Shown piece by piece: positions 11,293-23,789 of a stretch of 64,000 nucleotides of DNA. Each line of letters opens with the position of its first letter. The first letter of the stretch is position 1. The DNA is from Leptodactylus fallax (Eukaryota; Chordata; Amphibia; Anura; Leptodactylidae): assembly GCA_947044405.1 (NCBI GenBank), contig CAMRHE010000460.1, positions 186,001 through 250,000 of the forward strand. Direction: 5' to 3'. A model generated the notes under the pieces. The model was given only the letters and a program-made list of their open reading frames with translations. It made no database searches and had not been told where the DNA came from. The translations under genes and the position numbers were made by a program.

Positions 11293-14200
11293 CCTAGGAT
11301 TAGTCTGATGTCAGTGTGAATTGTGTGCTAGGATTAGTAATCGGCCCCATAGTCTGATGTCAGTGTGAATTGTGTGCTAGGATTAGTAATCGGCCCCATA
11401 GTCTGATGTCAGTGTGAATTGTGTGCTAGGATTAGTAATCGGCCCCATAGTCTGATGTCAGTGTGAATTGTGTGCTAGGATTAGTAATCAGCCCCATAGT
11501 CTGATGTCAGTGTGAATTGTGTGCTAGGATTAGTAATCGGCCTCATAGTCTGATGTCAGTGTGAATTGTGTGCTAGGATTAGTAATCGGCCTCATAGTCT
11601 GATGTCAGTGTGAATTGTGTGCTAGGATTAGTAATCGGCCCCATAGTCTGATGTCAGTGGGATTTGTGTGCTAGGATTAGTAATCGGCCCCATAGTCTGA
11701 TGTCAGTGGGATTTGTGTGCTAGGATTAGTAATCGGCCCCATAGTCTGATGTCAGTGTGAATTGTGTGCTAGGATTAGTAATCGGCCCCATTGTCTGATG
11801 TCAGTGTGAATTGTGTGCTAGGATTAGTAATCGGCCCCATTGTCTGATGTCAGTGTGAATTGTGTGCTAGGATTAGTAATCGGCCCCATTGTCTGATGTC
11901 AGTGTGAATTGTGTGCTAGGATTAGTAATCGGCCCCATAGTCTGATGTCAGTGTGAATTGTGTGCTAGGATTAGTAATCGGCCTCATAGTCTGATGTCAG
12001 TGTGAATGTGTGCTAGGATTAGTAATCGGCCCCATAGTGTGATGCAGTGTGAATTGTGCGCTGGATTAGTAATCGGCCCTCATAGTCTGATGTCAGTGTG
12101 AATTGTGTGCTAGGATTAGTAATCGGCCCCATGTCTGATGTCAGTGTGAATTGTGTGCTAGGATTAGTAATCGGCCCCATTGTCTGATGTCAGTGTGAAT
12201 TGTGTGCTAGGATTAATCGGCCCCATGTCTGATGTCAGTGTGAATTGTGTGCTAGGATTAGTAATCGGCCCCATTGTCTGATGTCAGTGTGAATTGTGTG
12301 CTAGGATTAGTAATCGGCCCCATAGTCTGATGTCAGTGTGAATTGTGTGCTAGGATTAGTAATCGGCCTCATAGTCTGATGTCAGTGTGAATTGTGTGCT
12401 AGGATTAGTAATCGGCCCCATAGTCTGATGTCAGTGTGAATTGTGTGCTAGGATTAGTAATCGGCCTCATAGTCTGATGTCAGTGTGAATTGTGTGCTAG
12501 GATTAGTAATCGGCCTCATAGTCTGATGTCAGTGTGAATTGTGTGCTAGGATTAGTAATCGGCCTCATAGTCTGATGTCAGTGTGAATTGTGTGCTAGGA
12601 TTAGTAATCGCCTCAAGCCTGATTCAGTGGGATTTGTGTCTAAAATTAAAAATCGGCCCCATAGTCTGATGTCAGTGTGAATTGTGTGCTAGGATTAGTA
12701 ATCGGCCTCATAGTCTGATGTCAGTGTGAATTGTGTGCTAGGATTAGTAATCGGCCTCATAGTCTGATGTCAGTGTGAATTGTGTGCTAGGATTAGTAAT
12801 CGGCCCCATAGTCTGATGTCAGTGTGAATTGTGTGCTAGGATTAGTAATCGGCCCCATTGTCTGATGTCAGTGTGAATTGTGTGCTAGGATTAGTAATCG
12901 GCCCCATAGTCTGATGTCAGGGTGAATTGTGTGCTAGGATTAGTAATCGGCCCCATAGTCTGATGTCAGTGTGAATTGTGTGCTAGGATTAGTAATCGGC
13001 CCCATAGTCTGATGTCAGTGTGAATTGTGTGCTAGGATTAGTAATCGGCCCCATTGTCTGATGTCAGTGTGAATTGTGTGCTAGGATTAGTAATCGGCCC
13101 CATAGTCTGATGTCAGTGTGAATTGTGTGCTAGGATTAGTACACGGCCCCATTGTCTGATGTCAGTGTGAATTGTGTGCTAGGATTAGTAATCGGCCCCA
13201 TTGTCTGATGTCAGTGTGAATTGTGTGCTAGGATTAGTAATCGGCCCCATAGTCTGAGTCAGGTGAAGGGCAGGATAGTAACGGCCCATTGTCTGATGTC
13301 AGTGTGAATTGTGTGCTAGGATTAGTAATCGGCCCCATTGTCTGATGTCAGTGTGAATTGTGTGCTAGGATTAGTAATCGGCCCCATTGTCTGATGTCAG
13401 TGTGAATTGTGTGCTAGGATTAGTAATCGGCCCCATAGTCTGATGTCAGTGTGAATTGTGTGCTAGGATTAGTAATCGGCCCCATAGTCTGATGTCAGTG
13501 TGAATTGTGTGCTAGGATTAGTAATCGGCCTCATAGTCTGATGTCAGTGTGAATTGTGTGCTAGGATTAGTAATCGGCCTCATAGTCTGATGTCAGTGTG
13601 AATTGTGTGCTAGGATTAGTAATCGGCCTCATAGTCTGATGTCAGTGTGAATTGTGTGCTAGGATTAGTAATCGGCCTCATAGTCTGATGTCAGTGTGAA
13701 TTGTGTGCTAGGATTAGTAATCGGCCTCATAGCCTGATGTCAGTGGGATTTGTGTGCTAGGATTAGTAATCGGCCTCATTGTCTGATGTCAGTGTGAATT
13801 GTGTGCTAGGATTAGTAATCGGCCCCATAGTCTGATGTCAGTGTGAATTGTGTGCTAGGATTAGTAATCGGCCCCATTGTCTGATGTCAGTGTGAATTGT
13901 GTGCTAGGATTAGTAATCGGCCTCATAGTCTGATGTCAGTGTGAATTGTGTGCTAGGATTAGTAATCGGCCTCATTGTCTGATGTCAGTGTGAATTGTGT
14001 GCTAGGATTAGTAATCGGCCCCATAGTCTGATGTCAGTGTGAATTGTGTGCTAGGATTAGTAATCGGCCCCATAGTCTGATGTCAGTGTGAATTGTGTGC
14101 TAGGATTAGTAATCGGCCCCATAGTCTGATGTCAGTGTGAATTGTGTGCTAGGATTAGTAATCGGCCCCATAGTCTGATGTCAGTGTGAATTGTGTGCTA

Positions 14201-16892
14201 GGATTAGTAATCGGCCCCATAGTCTGATGTCAGTGTGAATTGTGTGCTAGGATTAGTAATCGGCCCCATTGTCTGATGTCAGTGGGATTTGTGTGCTAGG
14301 ATTAGTAATCGGCCCCATTGTCTGATGTCAGTGTGAATTGTGTGCTAGGATTAGTAATCGGCCCCATTGTCTGATGTCAGTGTGAATTGTGTGCTAGGAT
14401 TAGTAATCGGCCTCATAGTCTGATGTCAGTGTGAATTGTGTGCTAGGATTAGTAATCGGCCCCATTGTCTGATGTCAGTGGGATTTGTGTGCTAGGATTA
14501 GTAATCGGCCCCATTGTCTGATGTCAGTGGGATTTGTGTGCTAGGATTAGTAATCGGCCCCATTGTCTGATGTCAGTGTGAATTGTGTGCTAGGATTAGT
14601 AATCGGCCCCATTGTCTGATGTCAGTGTGAATTGTGTGCTAGGATTAGTAATCGGCCCCATAGTCTGATGTCAGTGTGAATTGTGTGCTAGGATTAGTAA
14701 TCGGCCCCATTGTCTGATGTCAGTGTGAATTGTGTGCTAGGATTAGTAATCGGCCCCATAGTCTGATGTCAGTGTGAATTGTGTGCTAGGATTAGTACAC
14801 GGCCCCATTGTCTGATGTCAGTGTGAATTGTGTGCTAGGATTAGTAATCGGCCCCATTGTCTGATGTCAGTGTGAATTGTGTGCTAGGATTAGTAATCGG
14901 CCCCATAGTCTGATGTCAGTGTGAATTGTGTGCTAGGATTAGTAATCGGCCCCATTGTCTGATGTCAGTGTGAATTGTGTGCTAGGATTAGTAATCGGCC
15001 CCATTGTCTGATGTCAGTGTGAATTGTGTGCTAGGATTAGTAATCGGCCCCATTGTCTGATGTCAGTGTGAATTGTGTGCTAGGATTAGTAATCGGCCCC
15101 ATAGTCTGATGTCAGTGTGAATTGTGTGCTAGGATTAGTAATCGGCCCCATAGTCTGATGTCAGTGTGAATTGTGTGATAGGATTAGTAATCGGCCCCAT
15201 AGTCTGATGTCAGTGTGAATTGTGTGCTAGGATTAGTAATCGGCCCCATAGTCTGATGTCAGTGTGAATTGTGTGCTAGGATTAGTAATCGGCCCCATAG
15301 TCTGATGTCAGTGTGAATTGTGTGCTAGGATTAGTAATCGGCCCCATAGTCTGATGTCAGTGTGAATTGTGTGCTAGGATTAGTAATCGGCCTCATAGTC
15401 TGATGTCAGTGTGAATTGTGTGCTAGGATTAGTAATCGGCCTCATAGTCTGATGTCAGTGTGAATTGTGTGCTAGGATTAGTAATCGGCCTCATAGTCTG
15501 ATGTCAGTGTGAATTGTGTGCTAGGATTAGTAATCGGCCTCATTGTCTGATGTCAGTGTGAATTGTGTGCTAGGATTAGTAATCGGCCTCATAGTCTGAT
15601 GTCAGTGTGAATTGTGTGCTAGGATTAGTAATCGGCCCCATTGTCTGATGTCAGTGGGATTTGTGTGCTAGGATTAGTAATCGGCCCCATTGTCTGATGT
15701 CAGTGTGAAATTGTGTGCTAGGATTAGTAATCGGCCCCATTGTCTGATGTCAGTGGGATTTGTGTGCTAGGATTAGTAATCGGCCCCATAGCCTGATGTC
15801 AGTGGGATTTGTGTGCTAGGATTAGTAATCGGCCCCATAGTCTGATGTCAGTGTGAATTGTGTGCTAGGATTAGTAATCGGCCCCATAGTCTGATGTCAG
15901 TGTGAATTGTGTGCTAGGATTAGTAATCGGCCCCATTGTCTGATGTCAGTGGGATTTGTGTGCTAGGATTAGTAATCGGCCTCATAGCCTGATGTCAGTG
16001 GGATTTGTGTGCTAGGATTAGTAATCGGCCCCATAGTCTGATGTCAGTGTGAATTGTGTGCTAGGATTAGTAATCGGCCCCATAGTCTGATGTCAGTGTG
16101 AATTGTGTGCTAGGATTAGTAATCGGCCCCATTGTCTGATGTCAGTGGGATTTGTGTGCTAGGATTAGTAATCGGCCCCATAGTCTGATGTCAGTGTGAA
16201 TTGTGTGCTAGGATTAGTAATCGGCCTCATAGTCTGATGTCAGTGTGAATTGTGTGCTAGGATTAGTAATCGGCCCCATTGTCTGATGTCAGTGTGAATT
16301 GTGTGCTAGGATTAGTAATCGGCCCCATAGTCTGATGTCAGTGTGAATTGTGTGCTAGGATTAGTAATCGGCCCCATAGTCTGATGTCAGTGTGAATTGT
16401 GTGCTAGGATTAGTAATCGGCCCCATAGTCTGATGTCAGTGTGAATTGTGTGCTAGGATTAGTAATCGGCCTCATAGTCTGATGTCAGTGTGAATTGTGT
16501 GCTAGGATTAGTAATCGGCCTCATAGTCTGATGTCAGTGGGATTTGTGTGCTAGGATTAGTAATCGGCCCCATAGCCTGATGTCAGTGGGATTTGTGTGC
16601 TAGGATTAGTAATCGGCCCCATTGTCTGATGTCAGTGGGATTTGTGTGCTAGGATTAGTAATCGGCCTCATTGTCTGATGTCAGTGGGATTTGTGTGCTA
16701 GGATTAGTAATCGGCCTCATAGTCTGATGTCAGTGGGAATTGTGTGCTAGGATTAGTAATCGGGCCCCATTGTCTGATGTCAGTGGGATTTGTGTGCTAG
16801 GATTAGTAATCGGCCCCATTGTCTGATGTCAGTGGGATTTGTGTGCTAGGATTAGTAATCGGCCCCATTGTCTGATGTCAGTGGGATTTGTG
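11293..16892. repeat. 49-bp satellite array, ~114 copies
   Basis: Unit GATTAGTAATCGGCCCCATA / GTCTGATGTCAGTGTGAATT / GTGTGCTAG. Copies differ at a few fixed positions: GGCCCC/GGCCTC, CATAGTC/CATTGTC, TGTGAATTG/TGGGATTTG. Degenerate stretches occur near 12040, 12610 and 13255. Variant types cluster, the GGGATTTG form rising toward the right end, which suggests local unit amplification. No coding frame. Confidence 0.97.
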
Positions 16893-17479
16893 TGTTGCTC
16901 CCATTGGGTGTCCTGTTCTTGTCTACGTTTGATCTGTGCACAGTATGACATCTGCCACTGAATAGAGGGAATCCTACACAGACTTCTCACACGGGGCACG
17001 CCTGCAATAATTTTGTGCCTATTTGGGCAAATTCTATTTACAGCCCCAACTCCAAAAACGTTAGGGCACCGTGTATGGTAAAATGTAAGGAAAACAAGAA
17101 TACAATGATTTGTAAATCTCATTAACCATGTTTTATTCACAATGGAACAGAAGGTCAAAGCTGTTACTGCCGGACTATTAATCCCAGCATAATGGTGGCA
17201 AAAAACTAAAACATGCCTGGAAAAACCGACTCAGGTGTAGAGATGGGAAGAACTGGAGCGCCGCCATGAGAAGGTCCCATCCAATGGAATTCCTACCTCC
17301 TTGTATTTCTCCTCTTCCCCCCTTTTTCCTTATTGTTTTTTCAACTTCAACTTCCCATTATCTGAGTGTTGAGAACATCATGTTTACCCCCCACGTCTCC
17401 CCCTCTCATCTCTGCCTGGACCCAAGTTCCCTTCTCTTTCCCTCTTATATCTGCCAAAATTGCTGGTATCTCTTCCCCT

Positions 17480-17562
17480 GCGGACTCAAGAGGACTCAAG
17501 AAGAGCGGAACCTGCGGACTCAAGAGGAGCGGAACCTGCGGACTCAAGAGGAGCGGAACCAT
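17480..17562. repeat. 24-bp tandem repeat inside the Tc1/mariner element
   Basis: About three and a half units of GCGGACTCAAGAGGAGCGGA / ACCT. Confidence 0.85.
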
Positions 17563-17599
17563 CCAGCTTGTTATCAGCGCACAGTCCAGAGCCTGCATC

Positions 17600-18045
17600 T
17601 CTGATGGTATGAGGGGGCATTAGTGCCTATGGTAGGGGCAGCTTATACATCCCGTAGGGCACCATCAAAGCTGAGCAACATCTGCTCCAATTCAGACAAT
17701 GTCTCTTTCAGGGAATGTCTTGTATATTTCAGCAAGACAATGCTAAACCTCCTATTGCATCTATCACAACAGCATGGCTTTACTGAAGAAGAGTCCGGGT
17801 GTGAACTGAGCGCCTGCAGACCAAACTTTTCACCATTAGCCAACATTTGGCACATTATGAAGCAAAAAAATCCATCATAGAAGGCCCCGGACTGTGGAAT
17901 AGCGAGAATCCTACAGAAGGCAAGAAGGGGACAGCACTCCTCACTGCCCAAACCTTTACAGACTGTGGTAAACAGAAGAGGGGATGCTACACAATGGCAG
18001 ACACAGCCCCAACTTATGAGATGTCGCTGCCGATTTCTAAATGAG
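17600..18045 (+). pseudogene. Tc1/mariner transposase remnant
   Basis: This stretch reads as transposase only when frames are changed. It carries TSRRAPSKLSNICS, FRECLVYFSKTM and IWHIMKQK, and a nearby frame gives an FQQDNAK-like catalytic segment. Stops and indels prevent any full reading. The 5' half of the transposase is not recognisable. Confidence 0.6.
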
Positions 18046-18284
18046 TTATTGATTTCTCAAATGAGAAGGGAGAGGGAGAGCTCAAGGTACAGGGACTTAG
18101 ACCATGCATGCCCTGCTAAGAATTCTGGGTAAGGAATATTCAAATAAGACCTCATTGGTGAAATTGAAGAATTTTTTTCTTAGTGCCACCTATTGGAAGG
18201 AGATCCCTATAGATTAATACCTGGTTTTCAAAGAAACCTAAGGGCATAATCTGTGAATAATAGCCAAGCCAGTAAAACTTCTCC

Positions 18285-18585
18285 ATAACTTTCCCCTTCT
18301 GATATGTGATCTATGTTCTGTTGTGTAACTTTCACCTTCTGATATGTGATCTATGTTATATTGTGTAACTTTCACCTTCTGATATTTGTTCTATTGTGTA
18401 ACTTTCCCCTTCTGATATGTGATCTATGTTCTGTTGTGTAACTTTCACCTTCTGATATGTGATCTATGTTATGTTGTGTAACTTTCACCTTCTGATATTT
18501 GTTCTATTGTGTAACTTTCACCTTCTGATATTTGTTCTATTGTGTAACTTTCACCTTCTGATATGTGATCTATGTTCTGTTGCAT
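18285..18585. repeat. 30/40-bp minisatellite in the transposon's subterminal region
   Basis: Units of TAACTTTCACCTTCTGATAT / GTGATCTATGTTCTGTTGTG, some shortened by about 10 bases (GATATTTGTTCTATTGTG). The last unit merges into the transposon's own ATACAAAATATGG... end. Confidence 0.9.
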
Positions 18586-18699
18586 ACAAAATATGGTTAT
18601 ATGAGATTTCCAAAAAATTGTATTCTTGTTTTCTTTTTTTTAACTTTTTTTCTTGTTTTCATGGTGTCAGCTTTTTGGAATTAGGGTTGTATTACTGTG

Positions 18700-21600
18700 T
18701 ACATGATGTGCCATTGTTGTTACTTGTTTCTTCCAAACCATTTTTATTAAGGGGATATCTGAAGCAGACATCCATTATAAAGTGTGATTTCCCTCATTCA
18801 CATGTTCATTCTAAAATATGAAGTTACTGTTTTCTGTGGGAAGGAAACATTTATATGGTCTTTTTAATACAAAGTATTACTGCCGGGACTGTGGTACTTC
18901 TGATGAAAGCGAGATCCCATAAGGCCTGATTTCCAGCCTGTACGAGCTATTAATTTTCACTGATTCTGTTAATTTGCCTACATCAAGAATTCCAGCTCGA
19001 GAAATATAAAATGAATAGTTGTAAGAAGGAAATTCTGCCTTGGAAATTCAAGACATGAGGGACTTGTGCATCCACATGAGCTTGATGGATGTTTCCACTC
19101 AAACACATTAATGGGAGTTTCCACAAATGCAAAGTTTGGTTATTTATAGTTTGATTAATCAGAAAATGGAAACTTTGATATTTATCAGTAAGTCCAGATG
19201 ATCATCACATCGGAGAATTACCTTTTACATAGAAGTCTCTTGAGGGAGAAGCTGCTGGAAAAGATGCCCAAATAAATGCAACTGCTAAACTCTGCTACTG
19301 TCAGCAATCTCAATACAGCTGCCATACCTTTAAGGTTACCATGCTGACCTGAGAAGCTTCTGCGGATTCATATAAAACCCCCTTCCTCCTGAACCAGGTG
19401 CCTGGTAATTTAGTTCTCTAGTTTTTGTCTGAACCCTGATCGTGTGTATTGAGTTGCTTCATTCTGACTCTCAGCTTGTTTCTGGTTATCAGTTTGTCTG
19501 CTGATTCTGCCTTTGTACTGACAGTCACAGAGCACTTACCTTTCGCTGTATCTTCAAGGTAAAACTATCACTGCACAGAATGAGGCATTAACTCATTTAT
19601 CAGCCCCCCTTTCCATAGACTTCTGTGTATGAGCTGGGGGAGACAAGTTTTTTAGAAACAACCATTTGAGTGAAGATAAGGAGGAGGAGGAGGAGGAGAA
19701 GAGCAGCCCAATAAGTGGAGAAGGAGACAGATTTCTTTAATAAGATATATTACAAAGCTTCTTCTATTCATCTGTCCAATTAATTTATAAAGTGGAGGTA
19801 CAAGAAACAAAATGACAGTAACGATATTTACATAAATATCTCTGGATCTAGCCATGGCAACTAAATTTTAAATAGCTGTGCAATGAGAAAAGGTTAAGTT
19901 TACAATATTTTCAACCCACAATTATCAGATTTATTGAAAAAATATAAGTTTAGAATTTTTTTTTTTTATGTTAAGATGATTTTCCACAGATAGACTAACA
20001 CAAGTGTTCTATTAGTACAGGACGTCTGTGGACGCGGATTTCTGTACATTGCCTTCTAAGATGAAAATGTTACGAAGGAAGCAATTCTATAAATTTGACA
20101 ATTTCCTTGTATAGTATGCGCAATTCAATAGTGTAGGTGGTTTACTTGTCTGTAATTACCATAGAACGTGAATTATTATTAGCTCTGATGGCGATATTAT
20201 GGGGGCCAAGAATAAGATAAAGTTTTCTTCTGAGCAATTAACTAGGGCTTTGCTTCTTATCACGATGAAACAACTTCCCGCATCTGTATCTTGTCGCCTT
20301 CCCAGCAGTTATTCTAATATATTGCTCACAATTTCTTTGCTTCAGATAAAATAGATCAAAGCGGTGCTTGAGCCGATGAGACATTCAAAGAGCTGAACCA
20401 AGGAAGGAATAACCGGAGTCGGATTTATCGGTTACTTTACAATATTTCCAGTTCAATAGAAACAGTCACTTTAGGATATGACATAATAGAATTACTTTAC
20501 ATGACAATAAGTTGAGACCATTTCATTGTTCTTTTGTCTTTTGAAATGTAAAGGACAAGGTGAAATATAGTGAGAGACGTTCACATGATATAGATAATAT
20601 ATAGAAAAAAAGATAATGGTTTACTAAGTGCAGAAAACATTGCTGAAACTTGTTATGTGTCTGTCAGGTGCCAATGAATACACCGATGCATAGATGTTAC
20701 TAAGAGAGAATAATGGATCCTCTTTTCTTCTACAACTCCCAAGGTTAAGTTCACACTTGCATTTTTTCATTTAAAAAACAGGTCCATTGAGATACAGTAT
20801 TGAATGAGCTTGGGTTCTGTTCACATCTGCATTAAAGGCTTCATTGCAGATTTTGTTGGCTGTCATTGGAGAGCAGATCCTTCTCAGCCTTGTGAATGGA
20901 AGCCATTATAAATGGAAGCCACAGTGCAGATGTGAATATTACCTTGGGCATAGTCCTGAGGTAGCCTAAAGCTAGCCCTTCACATTAGGACATGTTTGGG
21001 GTGTTCGCCTGGCACAGACATTCGGAACATATCCATAGTTTGTAATGGCCACAACTTTATTGAAAAGTATAGTCAACTATGTTTTTAATGCAAAAGGTCT
21101 ATAAAAAAACAAAACAAAGAAATCCCCCACGTCACATATTAAATTATTTTATAATGCAAATCAATAAGCCACATATAGGTGTGTCCTTTCTTACCTTTCC
21201 TCTTGGCTCAAAATATCTTACGATGTGTTACATGAGATGAGCAGCTTTTAAAAACAGCATGACTACAGAAAAATGCTCTGTCATAAGATATGTATACTAC
21301 ATGTGTGTCCGCCCAGTGGTTGAGTTGTGATTTGCAGCCTGTCCAGGTTTTTGCTAGCATGCCACAATATTTGGGCAAAAGAAAGTTCCAGCTGCAGGTA
21401 AGAGGACTCCAACTTTATTCAGACAAAAAAAAATCCAGATAAAACATGACACCAAAAACCCTCGCCACACCAGGCCACCACGTTGCATTGAATTGATTTC
21501 ATGAGAAATTGCAGTCCTCAACCAAATCAGAGATAAGGGTGGACACAGCTATATACAACCATACTGGATGGCTTACAGTTACATACATCTAGGCTATACA

Positions 21601-22955
21601 ATACAATGGTGTATACAACAGGACATACATTTCAGATTGCTTTCGACCAAATGCTCTTTTCCCCCATACACATGCATGCTCGGCTTGGATAAGCAGTGAA
21701 TGTTTACTTAATAGGAATGGAGAGAAATTCAGTGCCAGACTTCTGTGGAGTCGGCCACATTGACATCTGCACTGGAAAGTCGGGTTCTTGCGGTCCATCT
21801 GATCATGGAAATAATGATGGACACAAATGGATTGCAAAGGACCCCATTGACTATTGCTGGGTCCATCAGGTGTAGGCTTACAGGAATTTTTCGTGAGCAA
21901 TTTGTGATGGATCTGAGCCGACACAGATGTTAATGGAGATCGATCCTTTATGTGCCCTGATTCCTGCCTTCAGTCGGGAGCCTCTCATACACATTACATG
22001 GTGGGCAGTAAACTATCACCAGAAAAGAGTTTGCAATCCTTGCCTTCCACTCTATATAACGTCACGTGCCGGCCCTGACATACTGTATGGAGCTGGTAAG
22101 ATGTCAGCATGCCCACAGTAGGACAAGTCCTGCCCATGTGACCATCCAATAACCGTGCGATACAGATACGATGATGGATGGGATCGCTGATCTTTAAACA
22201 AGCAGTTTGTGTGTCAGAGCTGTAGTAAATGTATTTCCTATGAGACTGCCCTTGATGTCACTGCCAGCCTCATTTTTCTTTTGCCAACGCAGAACTATCC
22301 GACCTCTTCAAATTATGCTGACAAATTGACATGTTGCTTTGAGGACTAAGACCCTGTACACACTGCGCTCACGACCGTCTGCAGCAATTAGTTTCATGGC
22401 TGCAGTGGTTAAAACACAGGAGAGAAGCGCACGCCGGAGACCAATCTCTCTGTGCAGGAAACTGCTAATGTGATTTCTCCAAGAAAGTTGCTTATTAATA
22501 GACTTCGGGATTCTGCGCCGAGCTGCCAGCTTGTGTTCATGGCTTAGCAAACTATTGTAAGTTAATGACATCCCCAACCGTAAGTGACTCCGGGAGAGCT
22601 GATAATGACTCTGTAAATGTCACTGAAACACAAACACAAGCAGAAACGTCCCCTGTAATAAGCCACAGGTATATTGTACAAGAATATCTGTTTGTGTCCT
22701 GGACAAATATAACAAGGCTGAAGTGACGCATCGCATAATGGCTGTACCTTATCAACTTCATCTTCAGTCAATTTGGATTTATGCAGGTTTGTTTTCTGGT
22801 CACCTGACCAAAGGGGTTAACATAAAAAGCTCCGACCCCCTAAGCAGAACATGAATGAATGTGAATTCCTCTTTGTGAACATACTCATGAGTCACAATGC
22901 ATTCATCAAAGCAGCCAGATCATCTTAATTTTCCCGGCAGTGATTTCTAAGGTAG
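18700..22955. other. Intergenic, no gene supported
   Basis: Largely unique AT-rich sequence with an interspersed repeat at 19725-19800 and a possible MITE at about 20745-20940 (TTCACACTTGCA / GCAGATGTGAATA ends). The open frames near 21.6-22.1 and 22.3-22.8 kb are short, overlap on both strands and match nothing I know. Confidence 0.4.
19725..19800 (+). repeat. Interspersed repeat, copy 2
   Basis: GGAGACAGATTTCTTTAATA and ATTACAAAGCTTCTTCTATT match 58765-58830 closely and 3640-3750 less closely. A GGAGGA run lies just upstream (19678-19700). Confidence 0.45.
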
Positions 22956-22959
22956 TGAG

Positions 22960-23780
22960 GGCAGTGAAGGGGTCAATGATAATATCCCTGGTGATCTAAG
23001 ACGATAAACAAGTCAATGATAACATCCCTAGTGGTCTAGGGCAGTGAAGGGGTCAATGATAATACCTATGGCGGTCTAGGGCAGTGAAGGGGTCAATGAT
23101 AATACCTCTGGCGGTCTAGGGCAGTGAAGGGGTCAGTGAGAACATCTTTGGTGATCTAAGACAATAAACAAGTCAATGATAACATCCCTAGTGGTCTAGG
23201 GCAGTGAAGGGGTCAATGATAACACCTCTGGCGGTCTAGGGCAGTGAAGGAGTCAGTGAGAACATCTTTGGTGATCTAAGATAATAAACAAGTCAATGAT
23301 AACATCCCTAGTGCTCTAGGGCAGTGAAGGGGTCAATGATAACACCTCTGGCGGTCTAGGGCAGTGAAGGGGTCAATGATAACACCTCTGGCGGTCTAGG
23401 GCAGTGAAGGGGTCAATGATAATACCTCTGGCAGTCTAGGGTAGTGAAGAGGTCAATGATAATATCCTTGATGATCTAAGACGATAAACAAGTCAATGAT
23501 AACATCCCTAGTGGTCTAGGGCAGTGAAGGGGTCAATGACAACATCCCTGGTGGTCCAGAAAGGCAATGAAGGGGTCAATGACAACACCTCTGGTGGTCA
23601 AGGATAGTAAATAGTTTAATGATAGCATCACTTGTGGGATAGGGCAGTGGGGATGATAAAGGGGTTGTCTAAGACCCAAGAATAGTAGATACTAATGACC
23701 CCCTTTAACAAACACCCTTGGTGGTCTAGAGCAGTGAAGGGATTAATGATGACAACCTTGGTGGTCTTGAATAGGAGTGA
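22960..23780. repeat. 40-bp minisatellite with higher-order structure
   Basis: Two related 40-bp units, GTCTAGGGCAGTGAAGGGGT / CAATGATAATACCTCTGGCG and GATCTAAGACGATAAACAAG / TCAATGATAACATCCCTAGT, alternate in blocks. The array decays after about 23560. Confidence 0.9.
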
Positions 23781-23789
23781 ATAGTGAAG

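Larger units (their letters stand above)
17041..18689 (+). mobile_element. Degraded Tc1/mariner DNA transposon with terminal inverted repeats
   Basis: The left end CAGCCCCAACTCCAAAAA and the inverted right end CAACCCTAATTCCAAAAA are flanked by TA on both sides (17039-17040 and 18690-18691), the target duplication of this superfamily. Subterminal sequence (TTTGTAAATCTCATTAACCA / TGGTTATATGAGATTTCCAA) also matches in inverted orientation. The interior at about 17600-18040 matches, from memory, the transposase 3' half of a family common in fish and frogs, now broken by stops and shifts. A 24-bp repeat and a 30/40-bp minisatellite have grown inside it. Confidence 0.85.

Noticed and set aside
11293..16892. 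CRISPR-like array (regular repeats)
   Set aside because: Unit-to-unit tandem identity with no unique spacers; eukaryotic satellite.
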